Virus record (IMG/VR): IMGVR_UViG_3300034093_001001
Span: 1-30,322 of that record
Reading direction: 5' to 3' (one strand)
Source of the DNA: a virus
DNA: 30,322 nucleotides
This document shows, one piece after another, positions 7,892 through 17,100 of this stretch. The position numbers and the translations under genes were made by a program. Numbering within the stretch: the stretch's first letter is position 1; each line of letters starts with the position of its first letter. The notes below the pieces were generated by a model, which was not told the origin of the DNA, did not search any database, and saw nothing but the letters and a program-made list of their open reading frames with translations.

Positions 7892-8983
7892 ATGACTGAT
7901 AAAAGACCAAATGTGTTTCAAACACAGAATGACGTTAAAAAAACTGCTGATGAATCAGCTTATTTCAGGCCAATCAATGTTGACCCAAATTTAGAATTTG
8001 AAGAGCAAGAGAAGCTTAGGACTGAAGAACAAAAGAGAATGCGTGAAGAAGCGGTAAGGATTACTCAAGAAATGGCTAATGAAGGAGAGGTATTGCGTAA
8101 AGCAATGACTGAAAATACTCCACCATCTCAACCAGTATACCAATCAACTACACCGCCAGTGATTCCTCCAGTTGTACCACCATCAAATGATGATGATAAC
8201 GATGATGAGGCAAAAGAAAAGAGAGCTAGATATATCGAAGTTTTAAGTCAGCCTCAAATGAATCAACCATATGATTTAATTCCATTACCATCAGAAGGTA
8301 AATTATATCCTAACAAAAAGAAAAGTGTTAAGATAGCTTATTTAACTACAGCTGATGAAAATATTCTTACGTCACCTAACTTAGTTGAAAGTGGTGATTT
8401 CTTAGAGATATTAATTAACCGAAAATTATTAGAACCAACATTAAGATATAAGGATTTAATACCTGGTGATAGAAATGCTATCATGATTTGGTTAAGAGCA
8501 ACTGGTTATGGTGAAATGTATCCAATTACAATTTATGATAATAATGGGGTTCCATTTGATACTGAGATTAACTTAAGTAGTTTAAAAACTATTAATTTAA
8601 CTGTTGACCCTGAAGAAGATGGTTTATATACTTTTGTATTACCAGTTTCTAAAAATAGAGTTAGATTTAGAATATTAACTATCGGTGAGATGGAAGAATT
8701 AGAGGCTGAAGCTGAAAGTAGAAGAGATGATTTTTTAAATTCTGAAAATACTATGATTCTAGAAGCTCAGATAGTAGCTATTAATGATAATAAAGATAGA
8801 GCATTTATTAGTGATTATGTTGAGAACATGAGAGTATTAGATGCTAAAAAATTAAGAGAGTATATGAATAATGTTAGTTGTGGTATCGATATGAATATAT
8901 CAGTTACTTCACCTAATGGCGAAATCGTAAACACGCTCCTTCCCCTTACAACGAAGTTTTTTTGGCCTGACTTCGAAATATAA
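7892..8983 (+). CDS. T4-type baseplate protein (gp26/PF12322-like), zero-frame product
   Basis: 363 aa. The first ~110 residues are charged and low-complexity with a Pro-rich linker (STTPPVIPPVVPPS) and an acidic patch. The conserved domain follows: YDLIPLPSEGKLYPNKKKSVKIAYLTTADENILTSPNLV, a pattern typical of the T4 base plate family PF12322, then DLIPGDRNAIMIWLRATGYGEMY and a C-terminal P-L-T-x-x-F-F-W-P strand just before the stop. Proteins of this kind act in assembly of the baseplate hub. The gene precedes a second reading frame that continues from the T-run at 8957-8963 (see next entry), an arrangement like tail assembly chaperone pairs upstream of tape measure genes. The N-terminal extension makes it longer than T4 gp26 (208 aa). 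Confidence is good for the family, lower for the exact function. Confidence 0.8.
   Translation: MTDKRPNVFQTQNDVKKTADESAYFRPINVDPNLEFEEQEKLRTEEQKRMREEAVRITQEMANEGEVLRKAMTENTPPSQPVYQSTTPPVIPPVVPPSNDDDNDDEAKEKRARYIEVLSQPQMNQPYDLIPLPSEGKLYPNKKKSVKIAYLTTADENILTSPNLVESGDFLEILINRKLLEPTLRYKDLIPGDRNAIMIWLRATGYGEMYPITIYDNNGVPFDTEINLSSLKTINLTVDPEEDGLYTFVLPVSKNRVRFRILTIGEMEELEAEAESRRDDFLNSENTMILEAQIVAINDNKDRAFISDYVENMRVLDAKKLREYMNNVSCGIDMNISVTSPNGEIVNTLLPLTTKFFWPDFEI
8957..8964 (+). promoter_or_regulatory. Candidate +1 ribosomal frameshift site
   Basis: Seven T followed by G, read as AAG TTT TTT TGG in the zero frame. Sliding both Phe tRNAs by +1 keeps perfect TTT pairing and puts GGC next in the downstream frame. 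The zero frame stops 18 nt after the TGG codon. A homopolymer sequencing error of one T would give the same picture. Confidence 0.5.
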
Positions 8984-9239
8984 AGAATTCTTATTAGAAG
9001 AAATTTATATTTGCATGAAACATATTGGTATGAGTTATCAAGATGTTTTATTTTGTCCTACATACGAAAGAAGATTCTATCTACAAATGCTGATTAATGA
9101 AGCAAATAGAAAGAATGAGATAGCAGAAGAAGCACAACAAGCTAGGAGTAGTAGTGGGGGTAGGGGGAGTAGAAATACTAGAATTAGTGGAGACCAACTG
9201 AAGGCTAAATTACAATCTGGAGAAATCCCTAATGTTTAA
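8964..9239 (+). CDS. Frameshift extension of the baseplate protein (or short separate ORF from 9015)
   Basis: This frame is +1 relative to the 7892 gene and is open from 8931 to the stop at 9237-9239. An ATG at 9015 would give 74 aa, but the conserved-looking sequence begins before it: after a +1 shift on the T7 run the product reads GLTSKYKEFLLEEIYICMKH, then IGMSYQDVLFCPTYERRFYL. That second half resembles the short phage element (helix, G-x-S-x-x-x-V-L-x-L-P, x-x-R-R-F-Y-L) found at the C-terminus of, or just after, PF12322-like proteins in T4-related phages and contractile injection systems. The ATG at 9015 has no clear ribosome binding site. I therefore favour a programmed frameshift fusion (C-terminal ~92 residues) over an independent gene. 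A Gly/Ser-rich linker (SSSGGRGSR) precedes the end. Confidence 0.65.
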   Translation, partial: GLTSKYKEFLLEEIYICMKHIGMSYQDVLFCPTYERRFYLQMLINEANRKNEIAEEAQQARSSSGGRGSRNTRISGDQLKAKLQSGEIPNV

Positions 9240-9251
9240 TTAGGGATTTTT
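9223..9251 (+). terminator. Intrinsic terminator overlapping the stop codon
   Basis: Perfect 11-bp stem AAATCCCTAAT / ATTAGGGATTT with a GTTTA loop, followed by TTTTT. The left arm lies inside the last codons and the stop TAA (9237-9239) spans the loop and the base of the right arm. Confidence 0.88.
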
Positions 9252-9262
9252 CTATTTAATGG

Positions 9263-9278
9263 ATATTTATATATTAAA
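9263..9278 (+). promoter_or_regulatory. Candidate phage late promoter motif before 643-aa gene
   Basis: ATATTTATATATTAAA directly after the preceding terminator and 12 nt before the start codon at 9291; a member of the recurrent motif set. Because a strong terminator precedes it, a promoter is needed here. Confidence 0.5.
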
Positions 9279-9290
9279 CATTACAATCAT

Positions 9291-11222
9291 ATGAAAATAA
9301 GATTAACTGAATCGCAATACGATAAACTATTAAAGGTAGTTAACTCAAATAAGAAATTAATAATTACTGAAACTCAGTACAAAAGACTTTTATTAGAGTT
9401 TGCTGGTCAATTTACTACTATTGAAGAGGGTAATGGGATTAAAATAATATCAAATGGTAAAGAATTTACATTTAAAGTATTTGGTGAATTAAACGGTGAG
9501 TTATTAGTTAGAAATCTAAATGATGGTAGATACAAGTCTCAATATTTTTTATTTAATAAAAATGGGCTAAAGAATAAAACATTACGTGCTGAAAAATCAG
9601 GTGTAATAAAAGCTGATTATAATGATATCACTACATTAACTTCAAAAGAACAGAATGCTAACTGGAAACAATTCATATTTCAAAATGTAACAAGTTTCCA
9701 AGTTTTTAGTGATGAAACATTTAAATTAGTTATTGACCCTAAAATAGATACTAAAACTGGTAAAGTATTAAGTAATCCAGAAGATAAAGCACCAGAAGAA
9801 ATTAAACAAATAGATTTTAAAGATGCGTTAGTTAGAGGTATTGAATCTAATCACATGTATCAATTAACCTTTTATGATAATTCAACAGTTAAATTTAAAG
9901 TATCTGAAAAAGAAGGTAGTGTAATAACTATTGAATTTGAAACTGTGAGTGAAAGAAGTTTTATTGACTCAAATACTTTTGATAAAAATACAGAAGAATA
10001 TAAAAAGTTTGAAGTACTACAAAGCCAACTTAAAAATGCAAGTACGGAAGAAGAAAAAACTGAAATAGAACAAGAAATATCTATTTTAGTTAAAGATAGG
10101 GAAGACTACGATAAAAAAGATGAAAATAAATCAGAATTAAAAACTATTAAAAAAACAGTTTACAATGGTGGTGTAGCTACTAAATGGGTTGGAGGACTTG
10201 AGGATTCAGTGGAATATAAAGACGCTAAAGAATTAAAAATTGATTTAAGTAAAGTAGTTAAACACCCTAATAAAATTAAAGTAGCTAATAAAGACCAAGA
10301 AGCTAAAATAAATAAGTTAAATCAAGAATTAGCTATGGCTAGTACTGATGAAGAAAAAAAGAAAATACAAGACGAAATTAAGGATATTGACCGAGAACTT
10401 ACTTTACATTTTTTAAATCCAGATTTTGATGTATATAATAAAGTGTCCGATGGTATAGATACATTTGATTTAACATTAATGTTAAATTACAGACCAGAAT
10501 CAGTTTCTAAGAAAACTAAAAATGGTATGGAGTGGTCTCAGAATTACGATAGTAAGATGTATTCTAAGAATTTTCCATTATACGGTCTTAAAAATTTGAC
10601 TATAATAAAAGATAAAGTATTACCATCATTAACTGATAAACGTGAAGTGAACAAGGGTGATAAACTAGATTTATCACGTAAAGAAATGGAGTTTAAAAAA
10701 ATAAAAGATTATATATATAGTTCTAACGCTTCTTCAGAGTTATTACGTAGGCCTAAAGGACTTATGAGGTTATTAAATACTGATAAAGGTGTAATACCTT
10801 TAGAAACTTTACAAGCTGAATTAGGTAATAACCTTAAGACTAAAGATAAAAGAGATAAATTTATTGCTGGTAATTATGTAGCTTTTAAAGCTGATTTTGA
10901 AAGTGTTAGTAAGGTTGATGATGCTGCTCAATTAGAAACGTTTAAAAGATTAATTACAGCATATGGGAATAAATTCCCTAAAGCAGTAGTTAAAAAATAT
11001 ACTGTAGGTGATAATCATGTATCTTTAATTATGAAAGATGAAGAATCTGGCATAATGTATAGTTTATTTATACAAAATGCTGATGAGGATGGTGAAGAAA
11101 AATTAGCGGAAGATACATACAACATTCAGTTAAAATTTAATAATAATAGTAAACAAGCAAAAAAATCTATAGCTAAATTTAAAATTGAAGTTAAAGATTA
11201 TCACGCAACTAAACTTAGTTAA
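9291..11222 (+). CDS. Unknown tail-region protein, 643 aa, with duplicated helical segments
   Basis: I do not recognise a family. The N-terminus holds two copies of a short motif: IRLTESQYDKLLK (residues 3-15) and IITETQYKRLLLE (24-36). Residues 40-230 look beta-rich with alternating hydrophobic and polar residues. Two similar charged helical segments lie exactly 100 residues apart: LQSQLKNASTEEEKTEIEQE from residue 243 and LNQELAMASTDEEKKKIQDE from residue 343, both followed by further charged helix. The remainder is Lys/Asp-rich and soluble, with no membrane segment. It lies 3 nt upstream of the tape measure start, so the two are cotranscribed and perhaps coupled; a tape-measure chaperone, tail tip or baseplate accessory role is plausible but unproven. 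Confidence 0.75.
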   Translation: MKIRLTESQYDKLLKVVNSNKKLIITETQYKRLLLEFAGQFTTIEEGNGIKIISNGKEFTFKVFGELNGELLVRNLNDGRYKSQYFLFNKNGLKNKTLRAEKSGVIKADYNDITTLTSKEQNANWKQFIFQNVTSFQVFSDETFKLVIDPKIDTKTGKVLSNPEDKAPEEIKQIDFKDALVRGIESNHMYQLTFYDNSTVKFKVSEKEGSVITIEFETVSERSFIDSNTFDKNTEEYKKFEVLQSQLKNASTEEEKTEIEQEISILVKDREDYDKKDENKSELKTIKKTVYNGGVATKWVGGLEDSVEYKDAKELKIDLSKVVKHPNKIKVANKDQEAKINKLNQELAMASTDEEKKKIQDEIKDIDRELTLHFLNPDFDVYNKVSDGIDTFDLTLMLNYRPESVSKKTKNGMEWSQNYDSKMYSKNFPLYGLKNLTIIKDKVLPSLTDKREVNKGDKLDLSRKEMEFKKIKDYIYSSNASSELLRRPKGLMRLLNTDKGVIPLETLQAELGNNLKTKDKRDKFIAGNYVAFKADFESVSKVDDAAQLETFKRLITAYGNKFPKAVVKKYTVGDNHVSLIMKDEESGIMYSLFIQNADEDGEEKLAEDTYNIQLKFNNNSKQAKKSIAKFKIEVKDYHATKLS

Positions 11223-11224
11223 TT

Positions 11225-13909
11225 ATGAGCTTATCAAGTGATGAATTTAAAGATGCTAAAAAAGCATTAGACGAGTTAAAGCAATCGATGGCCCAAGGCC
11301 TTAAGATTCAAAAAGATATGGAGAAAGGTGTTGGCAATTATGCTAAAGCCTTAGTAAATATTGCTGAACAACAAAAAAATATCAATTATCTTGAAAGTCA
11401 ATTAGCTGAAACTGTAAATAGAGTTAGTCTTTTAAAGAAAGAAATTGCCGACAAAGAAGAAGCTAATAGGGATAAAATTGAACGTTGGCAAAAATTATAC
11501 GAGAGTGGTTCTGAAAGAACTAAAGCTATTGCTGCAAAACATTTACAAATATTAGTTGCTCAAACTAATGAACTTAAAGGTCAATTAGATATTGAGGAAA
11601 AAAGAGTTGCTGTTTCTGGAAATTATTTAAAGTCACAAAAAGAAAATTTAGAATTAACCAAACAACAAGCTAAAGAAGCTAGTTTATTATTAGCTACTTG
11701 GAAATCATTAGGTAAGTTACCAGGTCTTGGTAAGAAGTGGGGATTTGATAAAATGAAGTCTTGGGGTATTTTCGAGATGGATAAAGAAATCCGAAACTCT
11801 GCAAGAAGTATGAACGTTGGCGCTAAAAGCTTTGAAGGTTTTAGTAAAAATATTGGTAAAGCTGCTGATACTACTGTAGCATGGGGTGTTAACGCTAAAG
11901 AGTTAGCTAAAATGCAAGGTGGCTATAGTGAAGCTATTGGTAGGTCAGTTGAATTAACTCAAGAAGGTCATAAAGCAATGGCTCTTATGGCTGAAGGTAC
12001 TGGTTTAGGTACTGAGTTTGCAGTTCAAATGGCTTCTGAAATGGATAAGTTTGGTGCTAGTGTTTCTACATCTAAGGATTTAGTTGCTGCAACTATTAAA
12101 CAAGCTAGTAAAGTTGGTGTTAATGGTGCCGCTGCATCTAAGAAATTAGTATCTTTATTAAAGCTCTCACAGACTTATGTATTTAAGGGTGGACAAGAAG
12201 GTCTTAAAAAGATGGCGAGTGACGCAGAACGTCTTAAATTAGATTTAGAAGGTGCTGCTGGTATGGCTGAAAAAGTAATGCGACCAGAAGGTGCTGTTGA
12301 AACTGCTGCATTGTTAACTACAATGGGTGGTGAGTTTGCTAAATTAGGTGACCCATTCCAATTAATGTTTAAAGCAAGGAATGATTTTGCTGGATTTGCA
12401 AAAGATTTAGGTAAGGCATCATCTGAATTTGTTGAATTTAATGACCAGACTGGTTCATTTGATATTAAAGGTGGTTTAGCTAGAGATAGGATGTTAGAGA
12501 TATCTAAGATTACTGGTATTCAAATGGATAAACTTCAGGAAATGGCAGTTGCTGAGAAGAAATTACAAATGATTCAAGGTAATACACCAGCTGGTATCAC
12601 AAGTGAAGAAGATAAAGAATTGATTGCTAGTTTAACTGAAGTAGGTAAAGGTGGTAAGTTAATGATTAAATTAAGAGGTCAAGACCCACTTAATATTGAC
12701 CAATTAACACCTAAGATGTTAGAACAATATAAATTAGACCAAAATACATTAGAAGAATCAGCTAAACAAGCTAGAACATTCGATGAGGTAGTTGAAGATT
12801 TAATTACATCACTTAAACAAACCTTATTACCATTTGTTCAATCATTAAAAGAAAATTTAGGTAAACCATTACAAGATTTAATGGCTAAATGGGATAAGAA
12901 TGGTTTCTACGATAAATTAAAATCATTTGCTAAAACTGCTGGTGAAATTGCATCAGCAATAGGTAATTTTATTCTTGCACATCCATTCGCAGCGTTATTA
13001 GCATGGAAAGGATTAGAAGCACTTACATGGATTAAAAATGGTTTAGCCTTAGGTAAAGGATTTAATATGGTTGCTCGTGCTGGTGGTGGTATGGGTGGTG
13101 GTATGGGCGGTGGTATGGCGGCTGGTTATGGTCAAGCTGGTGGTATGATAGGTCCAGCATTACCTCCAGGTGCGGTCCCTCCTATGGGTAGGATGCAAAG
13201 AATGATGGGTGGTAATGTTATGGGTGGTAAATTTGCCATGGGTAGTATGGGTTCAATGGCAGCTGGTGCTGGTTTAGGTATAGCTGGAATGGGTTTAAAT
13301 GCTATGAGAGGTGATGAGAATGATGGTTTCTATAATAGTGGTGGTGGAAAAGCGTTAGGTATTGGTAGTTCAATAGCATCTGGTGCTGGTATGGGTATGA
13401 TGTTTGGACCATATGGTGCATTAATTGGTGGTTTATTAGGTGGTGCTTATGGTGCTTATAATGAATTTGGTAATAGTGATAGAAATAAAAACAATGCTCC
13501 TAAATCTACATATCTAGCAGATGACGCATTGATTAGTAATGATGGAAAAAATAATGGTGGACCTGGTTCTAGAATACAATTTAATCCACATGATAAATTT
13601 ATGTCTTTTGATGATGTAATGATTGCTGGTACAAATGCTGGTGCAAATGGTAAATTAGCTGATGAAATAAAGGGTAAAGGTAAGGATAAAGGTGGTCGTG
13701 GTAGTGACAAAAAAAATATTCAACATTCTGGTGAAATTAAAATTACTGGTTTACCATCTGGAAGTAAATTTGGTGAGTGGATTATTGATTTAGTTGTAAA
13801 TAATCCTAAATTTGCAACTGATTTGGCTCATAGTAACGCTAGTAGCAATAATGCAAATAAAAAAGGAGGTAAAACTCCTGGAAAAGGTAGTAGAGATTTA
13901 TTAACTTAA
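11225..13909 (+). CDS. Tail tape measure protein
   Basis: 894 aa. The first ~155 residues are long coiled-coil helix (KNINYLESQLAETVNRVSLL and following). The middle is an Ala/Lys-rich helical domain with segments such as AALLTTMGGEFAKLGDPFQL. A hydrophobic stretch near 575-600 (IASAIGNFILAHPFAALLAW) may insert in the host membrane. After ~620 the protein turns Gly/Met-rich (repeated GGGM units, then GSMGSMAAGAGLGIAGMGL) with a second glycine-zipper-like hydrophobic segment near 718-745. The C-terminus is Lys/Gly-rich. This architecture and the position after the PF12322 gene and before baseplate genes fit a tape measure, which sets tail length and is ejected during infection. At about 1.5 angstrom per residue it would specify a tail of roughly 130 nm. 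Starts 3 nt after the previous stop. Confidence 0.8.
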   Translation: MSLSSDEFKDAKKALDELKQSMAQGLKIQKDMEKGVGNYAKALVNIAEQQKNINYLESQLAETVNRVSLLKKEIADKEEANRDKIERWQKLYESGSERTKAIAAKHLQILVAQTNELKGQLDIEEKRVAVSGNYLKSQKENLELTKQQAKEASLLLATWKSLGKLPGLGKKWGFDKMKSWGIFEMDKEIRNSARSMNVGAKSFEGFSKNIGKAADTTVAWGVNAKELAKMQGGYSEAIGRSVELTQEGHKAMALMAEGTGLGTEFAVQMASEMDKFGASVSTSKDLVAATIKQASKVGVNGAAASKKLVSLLKLSQTYVFKGGQEGLKKMASDAERLKLDLEGAAGMAEKVMRPEGAVETAALLTTMGGEFAKLGDPFQLMFKARNDFAGFAKDLGKASSEFVEFNDQTGSFDIKGGLARDRMLEISKITGIQMDKLQEMAVAEKKLQMIQGNTPAGITSEEDKELIASLTEVGKGGKLMIKLRGQDPLNIDQLTPKMLEQYKLDQNTLEESAKQARTFDEVVEDLITSLKQTLLPFVQSLKENLGKPLQDLMAKWDKNGFYDKLKSFAKTAGEIASAIGNFILAHPFAALLAWKGLEALTWIKNGLALGKGFNMVARAGGGMGGGMGGGMAAGYGQAGGMIGPALPPGAVPPMGRMQRMMGGNVMGGKFAMGSMGSMAAGAGLGIAGMGLNAMRGDENDGFYNSGGGKALGIGSSIASGAGMGMMFGPYGALIGGLLGGAYGAYNEFGNSDRNKNNAPKSTYLADDALISNDGKNNGGPGSRIQFNPHDKFMSFDDVMIAGTNAGANGKLADEIKGKGKDKGGRGSDKKNIQHSGEIKITGLPSGSKFGEWIIDLVVNNPKFATDLAHSNASSNNANKKGGKTPGKGSRDLLT

Positions 13910-13930
13910 AAAAAAAAGTTTAATTAACTG

Positions 13931-13961
13931 TTGACTTTTTTCATTTTAATGTATAACTTTG
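13931..13961 (+). promoter_or_regulatory. Bacteroidota-type promoter in the AT-rich spacer
   Basis: TTG (13931-13933), 20 nt, then TAACTTTG (13954-13961), matching the -33/-7 consensus. A transcript from it would have a leader of about 165 nt before the 14133 gene. Confidence 0.65.
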
Positions 13962-13974
13962 TTATGTGAATAAA

Positions 13975-14068
13975 ACATATAATATATAATATATAATAAT
14001 AAACATAATATATAAATAATAATAATAAAATATATATTAATATATAATAATTATTAATTTATATATAA
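13975..14068. repeat. Low-complexity ATA/TAA-rich spacer
   Basis: About 94 bp consisting nearly entirely of A and T, with iterated ATATAATATATAAT and AATAATAATAA units and many short palindromes. No open reading frame. It lies downstream of a promoter and upstream of the 1514-aa gene. It could be an untranslated leader, a protein-binding region or a DNA unwinding element; nothing visible decides. Confidence 0.7.
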
Positions 14069-14108
14069 CCTTATATCCAATTTTTTACTAAATTTTCTAT
14101 TGGCATAG

Positions 14109-14121
14109 TATTTATATTAAA
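14109..14121 (+). promoter_or_regulatory. Candidate phage late promoter motif before 1514-aa baseplate gene
   Basis: TATTTATATTAAA, 11 nt before the start codon at 14133, with a purine-rich AGAGAG just before the ATG; a member of the recurrent motif set. Confidence 0.45.
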
Positions 14122-14132
14122 ATAAGAGAGCT

Positions 14133-17100
14133 ATGCCAAGTTTATTAAATATAAATACAATTTCACCTGATTTAAGAGATATCCTTTTAGGATTAAACCT
14201 TAAACCTTCTCCAACTATTACGAGTAATAATTATGAACAATATTTAAGTGGTGTTGGTTTACCTTTTACGGTTACTTACGGTACTGGAGTATTAGAACCA
14301 GAATTTAGCCTTCAACAATTAGGTTCAATTTGGAGAGATGCAACATATACTTATAATGAATATCAAGCTGAACCAAATGAATATTCTGATTCAGGTGAAG
14401 TAATAGGTGATGCTGTAAAAGGTTCAAATAGTGTTAAACCTAGTTATTTAGATGCCAACGGTAAATTAAATATAGGTGGTCCTTCAACTGAAGCATATAA
14501 TACTATTAGTAGTTTATTAAAAGGTGGTGTCGGTTTCGATAAGAACGGTGGTGGTTTAAGTGTTGTTAATAACAATGATATTAGAAATACAATTGTTGGT
14601 AGAGCATTAACTGCTGGAGGATTGATTAGTGATACTGATTTAGGTATCATAGGTGCTCAGAGACTAGCTATCTCTTTAGCGAACAACGCAGCATTCAAAT
14701 TACAAAAAGAAACGATTGGAAGGGTTAATTTAGATATATTCAGTTGGATAGATGGTAAGAAGGATGATTTCATAGTTCCAAATTATGAAATTACAGTACC
14801 AGCTGGTTTATTTGGTAAGGCTGTTGATTTTTTAGGTGATTTAGCTGGATTCACTAGACCTAAGAGTCAAATGAAGACTGAGTTCTTTAGTTTTGATGAA
14901 AGATTTGTACCAACTGGTATAGGAAATATAGCTAGAGCCAATGGAATGCTTGAAACTACTGGTAAAGGGCAAGTAATTGCTTTATTCAGAAATTTACAAG
15001 CTAACTTACTTAATTCAAACTTTACTAAACAAGGTTATGCTCCAGGTATTGTTAATAAACGAGTTGATGGTGATGATGCTGTAAGACATAATGTATATGC
15101 TTATGGTGATAATGATGGTGAAATACTTGAAAACACTACATATGATAGTCCTAATGGTCTTGGTAATGGAAATGCTAGATGGACTGATGGTGATGGTAGT
15201 GGATTTGAAGGTGATTACTTCCGTTATACAACGGATGGTAATGGTGGTAATACTGGTAATGGTAGTAATGGTACTGAAAGTGGGTTTATATGGGCTGATG
15301 AAACAATTAATATTGATAAGAATGGTTCTGAAACTTTAATTGACGATGCTAATACTCTTTTTGGTCCATCACCAAGTGAAGGTGAGACAAATAGTTTATA
15401 TCAAATAAATAGAAAAAGTATTTTATATAAAACAAAAGAATTATTTAAAAATGGTAATATACCAACTTTAGTTAATGGTCACCTTACAATAAGTGATATG
15501 AGTCAAATACAATCTTCTGTATTATCTAATGGTATGATGTCTAAAGGTAATGCTGCTTTAACTTCAGCTGCGATGAACGGTAATTTTGATGATAGAACTA
15601 ATGTGTATTGTAGAACTTGGACACCAATGGATAAATATGACCAAATTTTAGATTTAGTTAGACATAGAACTTTAGATAAAGATGGTGGTGATTATATTAG
15701 AAATTCATATTTATCTGAATTTTCAGTATTAGAAAATACTGGTTTTGTAAAAATAGCTAGATACCTTAGTGATACTGGTTCAGTTAGAAGACATATGTTC
15801 TCACTTGAAAATTTAGCATGGACTGATTTTGCTTGGGATGACGAAGATAAAGATATGGCTGGATGTGAGAAAGGTCCATACGGTGGTAGAGTTATGTGGT
15901 TCCCACCTTACGATATTAAATTTAGTGAATCAACGTCTGTAAACTGGGATAAACATAACTTTATAGGTCGTGGCGAGCCGATGTATACATACAATAATAC
16001 TGAAAGAACTGGTCAATTAAGTTTTAAAGTAATCATTGACCATCCTAATCAACTTAATAAAAAAGAAAATAATAATATAATTAAGTCTACTACTTTTGCA
16101 GATGAAGATGCGCATTACGCTTCATATTTTGCTGGGTGTAATTTAAATGATATATTAACTCAAAAAGAAAAAGATAAATTAACACCACCAAAAGAAAAAC
16201 CAAAACAAGAAATACCACCTGATTCACCTACACCACCAGCGTTTAATATATTCTTTCCTAATGATAACCATACTTATCCGAATGATTATCCAGAATATGA
16301 ATCTGGTGTTGTAACATCAGGTGGTGTAGTTAATATTAGAGTTATTCAAAAATATGGTTCAAAAACACCTAACATTGGTAAGTATATAGGTGAACCAGAC
16401 CCAAATAATGGAAATCAAAAAATAAATTACAATGTATTAATGGGTAACCCAGATGCAAACGGTGTTAAAACATTAGGTCCTAGAAATCCAATAACTTTAA
16501 CATCTGCTGAGTTTACTCAATACAAGATTAACTATAAAGATAATCCAAATGGAGCTTATTTAGGTTTAGGTTTAATTAATATTGTAAATAGTAGAATTGT
16601 AGGCTGTGCTACTGAATATTATATTGATAGATACAACTATGGTTTAAATGCTAATAGACATGATGCTGAGACATATAATTTAACAATTCCTGGTAATGAA
16701 GCATATGCTGGATGTAGATGGGGCGGATGGTTAGCCGCTAGTGATATGGATGATAAAGATGTTAAATGTAAGGTTCCGTATTTAACAGCATTAAAAGAAC
16801 ATATGAAAGGACCATGCGCTAATTGTATAATAAAAATTGCTGGTTACGCATCAAAACAATGTGCTTGTGCTAATAATGCAAAACTTCCAGGTAAAAATTG
16901 TAAAGAAAGAAATCAATTATTATCAGATAATAGGGCTAAAAATATAGCCAAATATTTTCAAGATAATTTATTAGATGCTGGTGACCCTAAAAAGAATGAA
17001 AGAATTGTTGCAGTAGTAGGAAAAGGTCAAACTGCTTTCTTTAATGATTTTGTAGACGCTGATGAAAAATGTGCAGCATTGTCACCAACCGATATAGTTG

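Noticed and set aside
9006-9013. TATATTTG box directly before the ATG at 9015 as a promoter
   Set aside because: The expected -33 position (about 8982-8986) reads AAAGA, not TTG, and the box lies in the coding overlap; the frameshift reading explains the downstream frame better.
13081-13215. GGTGGTATG iterations in the tape measure gene as a DNA tandem repeat element
   Set aside because: They encode the Gly/Met-rich segment of the protein, are few and imperfect, and need no separate explanation.
13456-13710. Minus-strand 84-aa reading frame within the tape measure gene
   Set aside because: Lies fully inside a confident gene, has Pro/Leu/Ser-rich composition typical of an antisense shadow, and has no promoter or start context.
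13904-13925. TTAACTT/AAGTTTAA inverted repeat after the tape measure gene
   Set aside because: Imperfect, AT-only stem around an A run and no T tail; too weak to call a terminator.
15091-15339. 82-aa overlapping frame inside the 1514-aa gene
   Set aside because: Met/Val-rich sequence is produced by reading the GATGGTAATGG-rich coding region in another frame; no regulatory context.
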